Origin: Flavobacterium sp. MC2016-06
Lineage (GTDB): Bacteria; Bacteroidota; Bacteroidia; Flavobacteriales; Flavobacteriaceae
Reading direction: 5' to 3'
Length of the DNA: 64,000 bases
Assembly (NCBI RefSeq): GCF_009711165.2
Contig: NZ_WMID02000006.1
Span: 186,001 to 250,000, forward strand
The first letter of the stretch is position 1, and each line of letters starts with the position of its first letter. Below the pieces are notes generated by a model, which saw only the letters and a program-made list of their open reading frames with translations, did not search any database and was not told where the DNA came from. Below are positions 19,355 to 28,716 of this stretch, one piece after another. The position numbers and the translations under genes were made by a program.

Positions 19355-20953
19355 TTAAGATAAATAATAAACTCCGATTCGGATTTTCGGATTTTTATTT
19401 AAAACATCAAGTTTATCCGTTTTATCAAATACCATTATAACATCAATATCTCCGTTAGAAATTTTTTCTTTACCTTCATCGATGCTTTTTAAAACTGTTA
19501 AGTACTCAATTTTTTCAGTTTCAGTAATTGTTTTCTGTTGAGGTTTTTCTTTTTTAATTGAAGCATGAGCAGAACCGATGGAAATATTTCCTTTTAATAA
19601 GTTGTCTATTATTGTTTCTGAACCACTCGCTAATACTTGAGAAAATCGCACGACCGAAGTCCTACTCGAGTTAGCTATTTTTGCTATTTCGGCATACGTA
19701 TCAACTTTTTCTATTTCTGTTTGTTCTTTCTCTTCGAGTTGATTTTTAGAGAATACTTGACCTCCTTTAGATAGGTTTTCTTTTGCAAGTTTTTCAATTG
19801 TTGGTTTAGAAAGCCATGCCAAACTAATTCGTTCTGCATTTGATAAATTTCTTCTTCCCAGTTGATGTTTAACCATCCATAGTTTGATTTCATCAAGACT
19901 ATTTAAAGTTTCTTTTAATTCTTTAGTAGCTACACCCGTTTTTTTCAATGATTTTAAAGCCATTAATCTAGTGTGTCCTTCTACTACTAATTTTTGACCA
20001 CTTTCTGTTTTTATATATAGTATAGGGTCGTTTAATCCGTTAATCCGAATGTCTTCTTTTAAACTTTCAAGTAGTTCTTTGTCGGCTAACGGTAAATGAG
20101 CTTTTAATTCCCAAATAGTAACTAAATCGTCTAATTCATCCATTACTAGATAATCATATCCAAATAAATTTATAGTTGGTGTTGAATCGTCTTTAATTGT
20201 TGGGTTCGTCCAATATATTTTTCCATCCAATTCATTGCCACCTTTTGAATAATACCGATGTGATTTATTCATAGTTGGGTCATTGGGGTTCGGGTTGTTA
20301 CGTGTTTTTCCCCATTGTTTGAAGAAGAATTTTACGTTTTGTTCACTACACTTGTCTTTGATTTTAAAAACCCATTCTTTTTTCATGGGTCTAACTTCAT
20401 TGCTTCCACTTTCTCCACCAACAATAACCCAATCAATTCCTTTTAGGTCGATTTCGGTAATTTCTTCAATAAAAGGTTCGATTGAAAGGAATTTATGTTT
20501 AGCATCACATTTAACTAAAGATTTAATTCGCCTAGTTGCTATTTGGTTGCCGACTGAAACTCCCATCCATATATTGTCAGTCCAATTAAGCTCTTTAGAA
20601 TATTTTTCAAGTATATCATGTCTTTTCGTGAGAATTTGATAGGTATGTTGAGGTGTGTCATTCATTACCTCAAAAACTTCTTTTATGAAATCTAAGGATA
20701 TGTCTTTATGAAACATGTCACTCATGGAATTTACAAAAACCGTGCGTGGAGTTTTCCATGTGTAGGGTTCTTTAAGTGTTTTTGAATGCTCTACAACGAC
20801 ATCGAACCCAAGTCTGTATTTATCTGAATTTGGGTTAAATTTTTTTCTATATGTTTCAGTTTCTGCATAACAGAAATCACATTCTTTTGAAATGTGAGTA
20901 CACCCAGTGGTCGGATTCCAAGTTTTCTCAGTCCATTCTATACTTGATGCCAT
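19355..20953 (-). CDS. DUF5131 (phage Gp37/Gp68) domain fused to ParB-like domain
   Basis: Residues 1-215 are a DUF5131 domain: IEWTEKTWNPTTGC, then cysteines 18, 25 and 28 (C-x6-C-x2-C), then VFVNSMSDMFH, YQILTKR and WVIVGGESG, all family hallmarks. The three cysteines suggest a metal or Fe-S site related to radical-SAM folds. After a linker, residues of about 275-345 form a ParB/sulfiredoxin-like domain with VVEGHTRLMAL, and a helical region follows with a possible DNA-binding segment. The enzyme's substrate is unknown. It starts 3 bases after the stop of the truncated type ISP gene, so it was the second gene of that operon and may have lost its native promoter. This domain fusion recurs on phages and islands. 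Confidence 0.78.
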   Translation of the reverse strand: MASSIEWTEKTWNPTTGCTHISKECDFCYAETETYRKKFNPNSDKYRLGFDVVVEHSKTLKEPYTWKTPRTVFVNSMSDMFHKDISLDFIKEVFEVMNDTPQHTYQILTKRHDILEKYSKELNWTDNIWMGVSVGNQIATRRIKSLVKCDAKHKFLSIEPFIEEITEIDLKGIDWVIVGGESGSNEVRPMKKEWVFKIKDKCSEQNVKFFFKQWGKTRNNPNPNDPTMNKSHRYYSKGGNELDGKIYWTNPTIKDDSTPTINLFGYDYLVMDELDDLVTIWELKAHLPLADKELLESLKEDIRINGLNDPILYIKTESGQKLVVEGHTRLMALKSLKKTGVATKELKETLNSLDEIKLWMVKHQLGRRNLSNAERISLAWLSKPTIEKLAKENLSKGGQVFSKNQLEEKEQTEIEKVDTYAEIAKIANSSRTSVVRFSQVLASGSETIIDNLLKGNISIGSAHASIKKEKPQQKTITETEKIEYLTVLKSIDEGKEKISNGDIDVIMVFDKTDKLDVLNKNPKIRIGVYYLS

Positions 20954-20956
20954 GTT

Positions 20957-22893
20957 CTAAATTTCTATTTTATCAATTTCCTTCATAATCCTATCGGTCT
21001 CAAAGAGTGCTACAATCATTTTTTGATAGTGAAATATATCATCAAAAGATAGTTCACGGTCTTTGCGGTCTTTGAGCCATTTTTGAGCGGGTTGGTAGCC
21101 ACCGATGTAGAAATTCCAAGCCGTTTCGGGAACGTTTTCAAAATATTGAGTTTCGTTTATGTACACCCGTCCCATTGGATAAGGTGGGTCGTTGTGTGTG
21201 ATGGTGTTGTTTTCCATTACAAAATTGCGGTCAACATATTTTGGTTTGCCTACTATATTTTCGCCATCTTCGGGATATTCTGTAATATAATTTTCAACTT
21301 CGGCACTTTCTAATAAATGTAATTGTCTTAATTCAGAACCTAGTTTAACTAATTTTATAAATCCATCGTGATCCAACGGAGTTGGAACACGGGGGAAATC
21401 TATTTTTAAAAATTCTTTATAAGTTTCTCTATAGGTCGGGGAGTGTAAAACAGCATAGATATAATCTAAAATATCAATTGGAGCAAAGGTGTTTGGTGTT
21501 GCTTCTTTTTCGTTTGTGAATGTTAAACCAGTAGCGTCAGAAAATTTTTGGACTAATTCCATATTTAGATTTGGAACTCGCTCTTTGGAATCTAAAATGA
21601 TTTGTTGGGAATTGCTTTCAGGGTAGAGGTAAAGAGGAAATGTGTTGACACTATCTAAAGATGAAACAAGATTTTTATCTGTTATTTTATTGCTTAAAAA
21701 ATAAACATGTGAATTTACCGACCTGCCTATTTTGCATAAATTTAAAGCAATATTATTGCCATGAAGAAAATGTTTCATTATCTCATTTCTAGGATAACAG
21801 TAAAATCCTTTTGAGTTTCCTGTATAGAAAGTGTACTTTTCGTCAAAGGGACGATATGATATTTTAGTTAATATTCCCTTATTAGGATAATTTTTTTCTA
21901 AATCTTTTCTTGCTAAATTTACTTGCCAATCTCTTACATCTTTACCTAAATTATATTTTATTCTTGCACTTTCATTATCAATATTTAAAAATCCTTCAAT
22001 TGTATTTTTAACACTTTGAGCATTGTCATGGATAGTAAAATGGTCTCTAGCAGTTACAAAGCCTAAACTGTTAATTGTAAAGAGTTTTTCCAGTTCAAAT
22101 CCTTTTTTATATTCAAACTCAGCTTCAAAATTTTTTTTAACCATGAAATACATTGGTTCGGTATTCGGAATCTCTATGTAATTAATTGTTTTTAGAGTGT
22201 TTTTAACTAAAAAATCATATTTCAAATCTCTTTTTCCAAATAAATCGTAATGATATACTTTTCCTAATTCATTTTTTTTCTTTTCTCCTGTTTTTATAAA
22301 TATGTTTATTGAGACACCTTGCATAATATCAAATACATTTTGGTCTATTGAACCATCCTGAGAAATTTCTTTTTTAGTACTATTTCCATGCAAATCCAAA
22401 GTGTAAATTTTATCAAAAGATTGAAGTAGATTCCAACGCATTCCCCTAAAAGTAGGGCTATCTAAAAAACCATGTGGGTTAATGAATGCTAAAATACCTT
22501 CTCCGTTTTTATCTATAAAATGTTGCCCAAAACGTATGAATTTTACATAATCGTCATTTATCCATTTTGGGTTGCGTTCTTTTAATTTCTCCTTTCCACC
22601 AGGTTCTTTTTTATAGTCTTCCATTAGGTTCATAATCCATTCGCCTTTGTTGGAACTTTCTCCACTATAAGGAGGATTCCCAATCACCACCATTACTGGA
22701 GAATCTCTTTTGATAGCGTTAGCTTGGTCGGCTTCATCCGAAAGCCACGAACTAAATAGGGTTTGGGTGTCGGGGTGTGCTTCTTCTAGTGAGTTGGTTA
22801 AGAATATTCGGAAACGTTGGTCGTCTGTTGGTTTGTAACCCGTTTCAGTCAATAGCATATCCATTTTAAGGTGTGCCATTGCATAGGATGCCG
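20957..22893 (-). pseudogene. Type ISP restriction-modification enzyme, 5'-truncated remnant
   Basis: The frame encodes the methyltransferase C-terminal half and the specificity domain of an LlaBIII-like type ISP enzyme. Motif IV, NPPY, is at residues 68-71, counted from the ATG at 22879. The C-terminus (HYQKMIVALFETDRIM and the preceding aromatic-rich region) fits the type ISP target recognition domain. Type ISP enzymes are usually about 1,500 residues, with nuclease, helicase and methyltransferase motif I upstream; none of these is present. The family homology continues upstream of the ATG as SYAMAHLKM, where intact enzymes read 'SYAxAHLKL', and is then broken by a TAA. So the annotated ATG is an internal methionine and the gene was cut about residue 5 of this frame. 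Cleavage and methylation are both expected to be lost. Confidence 0.8.
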
Positions 22894-24393
22894 TTTAGTC
22901 TCGATTACCAAGAAGAATCACTAAAAAGATTCTGCGAAGGAATGGGATATAATATAGTTAAAATCTATAGAGAAGACCATTCTGCAAAAAATTTCAATAG
23001 ACCAGAGTGGATAAAATTGAGAACGTATGCAAAAGCAAACAAGAAAGAAGTACATAAGGTGCTATTTGCAAAATGGGATAGATTCTCACGAGGCACGGAG
23101 CAAGCATTAACAGTTTTAAGAGAATTCGACTCAATAGGAATTGAATTGAATGCTACCGAACAGTATTTGGACATGTCTAATTCAGACAACAAAATGATAC
23201 GAGCAATCTACCTCACGGCAGGAGAGGTTGAAAGGGACAAAATCTCTAGCAGAACAATAACAGGAACTTACCAAGCCAAGAAGGAAGGTTATTTTACTGG
23301 AAAAGCTCCATACGGATATGATAACTTTAGAGACGAACATAAGAAATCAACTTTAAAACCAAATCAGTTTTCATTCTTTGTAAAAAAGGCATTTATTGAG
23401 GTTGCAATGAATATCGAATCAGTTGAAACAATACGTAAGAAACTCAAACAAGAAGGAATGAAGCTTGAAAAAAGTGCATTTAGCGAATTACTAAAAAACA
23501 TAATATATGTAGGTAAAATTAAAGTTCCTGAGTTTAAGAAAGAATCTGCAATGGTGGTAAATGGCAAACATGAAGCATTGATAGACATAGAAACATTCAA
23601 CAAAGTACAAGCCGTTTTCAATGGGAAGAGGTGGCACGGTACAAAGCCAAATCATAAAAATTTAGAATTCCCATTACGAGATTTTCTAACTTGTGAAATT
23701 TGTGGTGGACAAATTACTGGTAGTACATCACAAGGAAGAAGCAAGAAATATGCTTATTACCATTGCAGAAACAAGTGTAAAACTAGAGTTTCAGTTGATG
23801 ATGCACACATGAAAATTGGAAACATTCTTTTTAATTTGCAGATTAACGAGAATATTAAGGATTTGTTTTCAGCCGTTTTAAAGAACTCTGAGACTCGATT
23901 TAATGGAGATAGAACTACTCAACTTAAAGACAAAATAGAGTCCCAAAAGAGCTTAAAAGTCAAAATTGAAGATGCAGAAGACTTGCTTTTGAATAAGGAT
24001 ATTACCAAAGAGAGATTCAATAGCATTGTCGAACGCATAAACGGACAACTAATCGAAGTCAATAATGAAATCGAAATACTTAACACAAGAACGGATTCAA
24101 TAAAAACGTACGTTGATTCAGGACTAGAGCTACTTACCAACTTGGATAGAATGTTTGCTAATGGCGATTACGATGGGAAAAGAATAGTAGCGGGTTCAAT
24201 ATTTACTCAGAAACTTATTTTTGGAAATGATAATTGTCGAACCGAAAAAGTGAATGAAGTAATTGGTGTTTTAACTAGGAGTAGCAAGGGTTCACGAGGA
24301 TATAAAAAAGAAAAAGCCGTCATTTCTGACAGCTTTTCCGCTTACGTACCCGGAGCCGGAGTCGAACCGGCACGGTTTCCCACAGGTGTTTGA
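22873..24393 (+). pseudogene. Large serine recombinase/integrase, 5'-truncated, reading into tRNA-Leu
   Basis: Homology to large serine recombinases starts at FSLDYQEESLKRFCEGMG, which in intact enzymes follows the catalytic block 'YxRVSTDEQ...GYS'. The catalytic serine segment, about 20-25 residues, is missing, and the frame instead begins in sequence of the opposing restriction gene (GTG at 22873 or ATG at 22888). The rest is well kept: SRGTEQALTVL, the resolvase core helices, a recombinase domain, a zinc-ribbon (CEICGG...YHCRNKC, near 275-305) and a coiled-coil. The last ~15 codons are read from the 3' end of the tRNA-Leu gene on the other strand, the usual att arrangement of a tRNA-targeting integrase. 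Without the catalytic serine it should not recombine. Confidence 0.75.
22890..22899. other. Junction where two genes are truncated head to head
   Basis: Left of about 22893 the minus strand encodes type ISP homology (SYAMAHLKM). From about 22894 rightwards the plus strand encodes serine recombinase homology (FSLDYQEE). Both genes lose their 5' ends at the same point. This marks a deletion, recombination or assembly junction at the island's right side. Confidence 0.65.
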
Positions 24394-24426
24394 GACCAGC
24401 GCGTCTACCAATTCCGCCATCCGGGC
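24347..24426 (-). tRNA. tRNA-Leu (anticodon CAA)
   Basis: The minus strand reads GCCCGGA at the 5' end, pairing with TCCGGGT at the 3' end. It has a D-arm GCGGAATTGGTAGACGC, the anticodon loop CTCAAAC with CAA, an extended variable arm as in class II tRNAs, and a T-arm GCCGGTTCGACTCCGGC. CCA is not encoded. One T-T mismatch occurs in the anticodon stem. The gene borders the island and its 3' end overlaps the last codons of the truncated large serine recombinase, which marks it as the likely integration site. Confidence 0.9.
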
Positions 24427-24586
24427 TTAGCAGACGAAAAAACAATCAAAACTTGATTATTTTTAACGCAATAGAATGATGCTGTAAATAGTGTCATTCC
24501 TTTAACACGGTGCAAATGTAAAAAATAAATTTAAATGTTCGACTAAAAATACTTAAATTTTTCCTTTCAGTGTCCAATAAATTTTC

Positions 24587-24594
24587 TAAATTTG
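24587..24594 (+). promoter_or_regulatory. Candidate -7 element of prs (TAAATTTG)
   Basis: An exact match to the Bacteroidota -7 consensus TAnnTTTG, 51 bases before the prs start codon. No clear TTG is seen at the expected -33 position. Confidence 0.45.
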
Positions 24595-24645
24595 CAGCTC
24601 GTTAAAACGAAGCACACACAACTAACTACAAAACAACAAATTATA

Positions 24646-25587
24646 ATGTCGCACCTAGAACCAGAAGCTAAAATTTTTGCTTGTTCACAAAGTGTTTATC
24701 TTGCAGAGAAAATTGCTGCAGATTACGGAATTCCGTTAGGGAAAGTAACGATGTCAACGTATAGTGATGGAGAATTCCAACCGTCTTACGAGGAATCAAT
24801 TAGAGGATTACGAGTTTTTATCGTGTGCTCAACATTTCCAACAGCCGATAATTTGATGGAATTGTTACTAATGATTGATGCTGCAAAACGCGCATCAGCA
24901 AGACACATTACAGCTGTTATGCCTTACTTTGGTTGGGCAAGACAGGATAGAAAAGACAAACCAAGAGTTCCGATTGGAGCAAAATTAGTAGCTAATTTAT
25001 TAGATGCTGCTGGAGCGACAAGAGTTATGACAATGGATTTACACGCAGATCAAATCCAAGGGTTTTTCGAAAAACCAGTAGATCATTTATTTGCATCTAC
25101 AATCTTTTTACCATACGTAGAAAGTTTAAAATTAGAAAATCTAACTATTGCATCTCCAGATATGGGAGGTTCAAAAAGAGCATATGCTTACTCTAAGTTT
25201 TTAGCATCAGATGTAGTAATCTGTTACAAACAAAGAAAAGCAGCCAACGTTATCGACACTATGGAACTAATTGGTGAAGTAAAAGGTCGTAACGTAATAT
25301 TAGTAGACGACATGATCGATACTGGTGGTACATTAGCGAAAGCGGCAGATTTAATGATCGAAAAAGGAGCATTAAGCGTTAGAGCAATTTGTACACACGC
25401 CATTTTATCTGGTGATGCCTACGAAAAAATTGAGAATTCGAAATTAACAGAATTAATCGTTACAGATTCTATTCCGTTAAAGAAAGAATCAAAAAAAATA
25501 AGAGTAGTGAGTTGTGCACCTCTTTTTGCAGAAGTTATGCACATGGTGCACCACAACAATTCCATTAGTGGAAAATTTATCATGTAG
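24646..25587 (+). CDS. prs: Ribose-phosphate pyrophosphokinase (PRPP synthetase)
   Basis: Makes PRPP from ribose 5-phosphate and ATP for purine, pyrimidine, His, Trp and NAD synthesis. The 313-residue protein has the PRPP synthetase features: SDGEFQPSYEESIRG near the N-terminus, the ATP loop region YFGWARQDRKDKPR, the pyrophosphate and PRPP-binding loop VILVDDMIDTGGT, and SPDMGGSKRAYAYSK. The frame is open 18 codons further upstream, but MSHLEPEAKIF at 24646 fits the family start and lies downstream of the putative -7 element. It is the first core gene beyond the island and is followed closely by rplY. Confidence 0.97.
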   Translation: MSHLEPEAKIFACSQSVYLAEKIAADYGIPLGKVTMSTYSDGEFQPSYEESIRGLRVFIVCSTFPTADNLMELLLMIDAAKRASARHITAVMPYFGWARQDRKDKPRVPIGAKLVANLLDAAGATRVMTMDLHADQIQGFFEKPVDHLFASTIFLPYVESLKLENLTIASPDMGGSKRAYAYSKFLASDVVICYKQRKAANVIDTMELIGEVKGRNVILVDDMIDTGGTLAKAADLMIEKGALSVRAICTHAILSGDAYEKIENSKLTELIVTDSIPLKKESKKIRVVSCAPLFAEVMHMVHHNNSISGKFIM

Positions 25588-25658
25588 TCATTGCGAAAAA
25601 CAAAGCAATAAAACGACATAAAGATTTGAATATTTATTAATAACTATATTTTTTTACA

Positions 25659-26270
25659 ATGAAATCGATTACAATTAAAGGATCAGAAAGAGAAAGCGTG
25701 GGCAAAGTGTCAACTAAAGCCTTACGTAATGCTGGAGCGGTTCCTTGCGTGTTATACGGAGGAAATCAAGCAGTACACTTCTCAGCAGACGCTGCAGCGT
25801 TCAAAAACTTGGTTTACACTCCAAATGCACACACAGTTGTGATTGAGCTTGGAAAAGGAAAATCATTCAATGCAATTTTGCAAGATATCCAAGTTCACCC
25901 AGTATCAGACAAAATTTTACACATTGACTTCTTTCAATTATTTGATGACAAAGAAATCACTATGGAAGTTCCAGTAAAAGTTGTTGGTACATCTAAAGGT
26001 GTTCTTGCAGGAGGTGTTTTACGTCTTAACACACGTAAATTAAAAGTTAAAGCTTTACCAGCAAATCTTCCAGATTTCGTTGAAGCTGACATTACTCCAC
26101 TTGAAATGGGTAACAAATTGTACGTTACTAAAGTTGGTTTACCAGAATACAAAGTAATGCACCCAGAAAACACTGTTGTTGCTCAAGTAAGAATTTCTCG
26201 TGCTGCTATGAAAGCTGCTCAAGAAGCTGCAAAAGCTGCAAAAGCGCCTGCAAAAGGAAAGAAAAAATAA
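25659..26270 (+). CDS. rplY: 50S ribosomal protein L25/general stress protein Ctc
   Basis: A 203-residue long-form L25 (TL5/Ctc type) that binds 5S rRNA in the large ribosomal subunit. The N-terminal domain ([32 protein letters not shown]) and the internal [21 protein letters not shown] match the family. The C-terminal beta domain carries [20 protein letters not shown]. The tail is a low-complexity Ala/Lys stretch, frequent in Bacteroidota. It lies 71 bases after prs in the same direction, an arrangement common in Flavobacteria, so the two may be co-transcribed. A terminator-like hairpin follows. Confidence 0.96.
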   Translation: MKSITIKGSERESVGKVSTKALRNAGAVPCVLYGGNQAVHFSADAAAFKNLVYTPNAHTVVIELGKGKSFNAILQDIQVHPVSDKILHIDFFQLFDDKEITMEVPVKVVGTSKGVLAGGVLRLNTRKLKVKALPANLPDFVEADITPLEMGNKLYVTKVGLPEYKVMHPENTVVAQVRISRAAMKAAQEAAKAAKAPAKGKKK

Positions 26271-26292
26271 TTTTTTTTCAATTCAAAATACA

Positions 26293-26330
26293 AAAAGCAT
26301 CAATCGGAAGATTGGTGCTTTTTTTTTGTC
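26293..26330. terminator. Terminator after rplY
   Basis: A hairpin of AAAAAGCATCAATC and GATTGGTGCTTTTT around GGAA, followed by a T-run, just downstream of the rplY stop. The stem contains one T-G pair. Confidence 0.75.
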
Positions 26331-26339
26331 CTTTTTTAA

Positions 26340-26783
26340 TGGATCTAAACTTCTAAGTTTTTTAGGAGCAGATTCTTAGTCGTTTTTAAGACCAGACACT
26401 CCTGCCATTCACTATATCTTTTCCTGGTTAAAGAAACCAGAAAAAGGATGCCGTTGCTGTCAGGGCTAATGAGACCTTTTGTTTTTATAAGATTCTGAAT
26501 TACTGGGATTATGAGTTTCTAAAAAAAAGTTTTTATTTGTGTTATTGTCGCCTTGAGTGAAACTGAAGACTGTCTGGATAAAAGGTTTTGACTCTGCTCA
26601 GCCTGACAAGAATGATGAAAAGAAAAAAGAGGAAAAAAATCTGCTCAATCTGTAAAATCTGCGTGAAATAGTTATTGGTATATTAGCGAAATCTTATCGC
26701 CCTTCCGGTTAAAGCCAAAGTAAATAAATTATCCAATTGACACATTCTCGAATTATCAAATTAAATAATTCCCAAATTAACCC
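26340..26783. other. Gene-free spacer with probable dispersed-repeat sequence
   Basis: No gene is seen on either strand. The segment around 26390-26470, read on the minus strand (AGCCCTGACAGCAACGGCAT, then CCTTTTTC and an AAAAGATATAGTGAATGGCA block), resembles short intergenic repeats I associate with Flavobacterium genomes. The segment 26639-26670 (ATCTGCTCAATCTGTAAAAT) resembles another. This rests on memory of similar sequences, not on a second copy in the window. Confidence 0.35.
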
Positions 26784-26791
26784 TATTTTTG
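26784..26791 (+). promoter_or_regulatory. Candidate -7 element of pth (TATTTTTG)
   Basis: An exact match to TAnnTTTG. Transcription would start near 26797, at or after the upstream in-frame ATG at 26796. This favours the ATG at 26856 as the translation start of pth. Confidence 0.45.
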
Positions 26792-26855
26792 TACTATGAT
26801 AAAATGGATACAAAACCTGTTTTCATTAGTAAAAACAGAAGAGAACATAGATTAT

Positions 26856-27422
26856 ATGAAAAAATATTTAATTGTTGGATTAGGTAATATTGGTGCCGAA
26901 TACGTAAACACAAGACATAATATAGGTTTTAAAGTTTTAGATTTTTTAGCCAAAAAAGAAAGCCTTTCTTTTGAAACCGCAAAACTCGGCGCACTTGCCG
27001 AATATAAATTTAAAGGAAGAACTTTTTTTCTTTTAAAACCAAACACCTACATGAATTTAAGCGGTAAAGCGGTAAAATATTGGATGGATAAGGAGAATAT
27101 TCCATTAGAGAATATTTTGGTTATTACAGATGATTTAAATCTTTCATTTGGTACTATTCGAATCAAACCTAAAGGAAGTGATGGCGGACATAACGGACTT
27201 AAAAATATAAACTTGATTTTAAATACACAAAACTATACTCGTTTTAGATTTGGAATTAGTGATCAGTTCAAAAAAGGACAGCAGATAGATTATGTTTTGG
27301 GAGAATGGGATGAAGAGGAAAAAGCAAAACTAACAGAACGTTTAGAAATATCTTCAGAAATTATTAAAACATTTGGTACTGCTGGATTAGAAAACACAAT
27401 GACAACTTTTAATGGAAAATAA
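26856..27422 (+). CDS. pth: Peptidyl-tRNA hydrolase
   Basis: Releases tRNA from peptidyl-tRNA dropped by stalled ribosomes. From the chosen start the protein begins MKKYLIVGLGNIGAEYVNTRHNIGF, the normal Pth N-terminus with the Asn and catalytic His (N-T-R-H-N). Further motifs are LLKPNTYMNLSGKAV, DDLNLSFGTIRIKPKGSDGGHNGLKNI and RFRFGI. The length of 188 residues is normal. The frame has an earlier ATG at 26796 that would add 20 residues. I prefer 26856 because the family starts there and a -7 element sits just upstream of 26796, though longer annotations are seen in relatives. Confidence 0.94.
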   Translation: MKKYLIVGLGNIGAEYVNTRHNIGFKVLDFLAKKESLSFETAKLGALAEYKFKGRTFFLLKPNTYMNLSGKAVKYWMDKENIPLENILVITDDLNLSFGTIRIKPKGSDGGHNGLKNINLILNTQNYTRFRFGISDQFKKGQQIDYVLGEWDEEEKAKLTERLEISSEIIKTFGTAGLENTMTTFNGK

Positions 27423-27517
27423 AGATTTACAACTATTTATCTCTTAAAAAATCAAATTATCAATTAATTAAATTGAATTATAACGAAATAGTATTTTCTA
27501 TTCCAAAGTTAAATGTC

Positions 27518-27525
27518 TAAATTTG
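27518..27525 (+). promoter_or_regulatory. Candidate -7 element of sod (TAAATTTG)
   Basis: An exact TAnnTTTG match 35 bases before the superoxide dismutase start codon. The -33 region is unclear. Confidence 0.45.
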
Positions 27526-27560
27526 GATAAATTATTATAAATCATAAAATCATAAATATC

Positions 27561-28169
27561 ATGGCTTTTGAATTACCACAATTACCTTATGCATATGATG
27601 CATTAGAACCACATATTGATGCACGCACAATGGAAATTCACCATTCTAAACATCATAATGCTTACACTACAAATTTAAATGCTGCTATTGCAGGAACAGA
27701 TTTAGAGGGTAAAACAATCGAAAACATCTTAATCAACTTAGATAAATCAAACGCAGCTGTACGTAATAATGGTGGAGGTTTTTACAACCACAATTTATTC
27801 TGGACTGTTATGGCTCCAAATGGTGGTGGATTACCAACAGGTGATTTGTTAACAGCTATTGAGGCTTCTTTTGGAACTTTTGAAGAGTTTAAAGCAAAAT
27901 TTGCTAAAGCTGGTGCAACACAATTTGGTTCAGGATGGGCTTGGTTATGTGTGCACAAAGGAGGAAAATTAGAAGTTTGCGGAACTCCAAATCAAGATAA
28001 TCCATTAATGCCAGAAGTTGGCTGCGGTGGAACTCCAATCTTAGGAATGGACGTTTGGGAACATGCTTATTACTTAAACTACCAAAACAGAAGACCAGAT
28101 TATATTGAAGCTTTCTTCAGTGTAATTAACTGGACAGAAGTTGCTAGAAGATTTGCTTTAGACAAATAA
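27561..28169 (+). CDS. sod: Superoxide dismutase, Fe/Mn family
   Basis: Converts superoxide to oxygen and hydrogen peroxide in the cytoplasm. The 202-residue protein shows the metal-binding histidines and aspartate. The first His lies in [17 protein letters not shown], the second in [11 protein letters not shown], and the Asp and third His in the C-terminal signature [22 protein letters not shown]. Also present is [13 protein letters not shown]. Fe or Mn preference cannot be decided by eye. It has its own -7 element upstream and a strong hairpin downstream, so it is probably monocistronic. Confidence 0.97.
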   Translation: MAFELPQLPYAYDALEPHIDARTMEIHHSKHHNAYTTNLNAAIAGTDLEGKTIENILINLDKSNAAVRNNGGGFYNHNLFWTVMAPNGGGLPTGDLLTAIEASFGTFEEFKAKFAKAGATQFGSGWAWLCVHKGGKLEVCGTPNQDNPLMPEVGCGGTPILGMDVWEHAYYLNYQNRRPDYIEAFFSVINWTEVARRFALDK

Positions 28170-28189
28170 TCTTCTTTTATATAAAATTG

Positions 28190-28227
28190 AAACCCGATTA
28201 GTTCTTAGAATTAATCGGGTTTTTTTA
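28190..28227. terminator. Terminator after sod
   Basis: Inverted repeat AAACCCGATTA ... TAATCGGGTTT with a loop of about 10 bases and a T-run, 20 bases after the sod stop. Confidence 0.85.
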
Positions 28228-28349
28228 TGTTTAATTCCTATGTGTAAAGTTCGTAATTGTATAGCATCTTGAAAAGCTTCTTTATTTTGAAGAAAAGCAT
28301 TAAGCTTAAAGTTTGGAATTTCAAAAATTGGAATTTCAAAATGAGTGAC

Positions 28350-28432
28350 TTTATTCCAATAAAAAAGGTGGAATCTCTTCCACCTTTTTTGCCCCAAATC
28401 TACCATAAACTTAACCTACTAATGTTATGGTT
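28350..28432. repeat. 83-bp direct repeat, copy 1, containing two hairpins
   Basis: This segment recurs at 28535-28617 with 80 of 83 positions identical. It holds a terminator-like hairpin (AAAAAAGGTGGAA/TTCCACCTTTTTT) and, separated by GCCCCAAATCT, an imperfect second hairpin with arms ACCATAA and TTATGGT. On the minus strand the order is weak hairpin, GATTTGGGGC, strong hairpin, T-run, which looks like the 3' end of a small RNA. It lies downstream of purF on that strand. Confidence 0.8.
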
Positions 28433-28534
28433 CAGTAAATGTATGGCAGCTATTTTTATGAAAAAAACTTTCTAGACGAAAGGTAAATATATCCGACAAA
28501 CGGAATTTAATTTGTTGCTTTTGAAATACTTGAG

Positions 28535-28617
28535 TTTATTCCAATAAAAAAGGTGGAATTACTTCCACCCTTTTTGCCCCAAATCTACCATAAACTTAAC
28601 CTACTAATGTTATGGTT
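28535..28617. repeat. 83-bp direct repeat, copy 2, containing two hairpins
   Basis: Second copy, 185 bases from the first. It differs in the hairpin loop (TTAC instead of TCTC) and in one stem-flank base. Both stems are retained. The remaining spacer (28228-28349, 28433-28534 and 28618-28716) has no gene I can support; the in-frame stretches there are interrupted or overlap the repeats. Confidence 0.8.
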
Positions 28618-28716
28618 TCTCAAAAGTATTGTAGCTTTTCCTTTCTACCAAACATATGGGATGAACGGCAAAAAAAACCGATGAAATGCACAAATTAACC
28701 TTTTGTTAATACTTTT

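Noticed and set aside
20283..20639. Plus-strand frame of 118 codons inside the DUF5131 gene.
   Set aside because: Lies entirely opposite a well-supported gene with clear motifs.
28158..28475. Short frames on both strands in the region behind sod.
   Set aside because: They run through the terminator hairpin and the 83-bp repeats; the second repeat copy breaks the same frame with a stop, so a protein is unlikely.
28350..28617. CRISPR array.
   Set aside because: Only two copies of 83 bp with a 102-base gap and internal hairpins; no array of short repeats with unique spacers is seen in the window and no cas gene.
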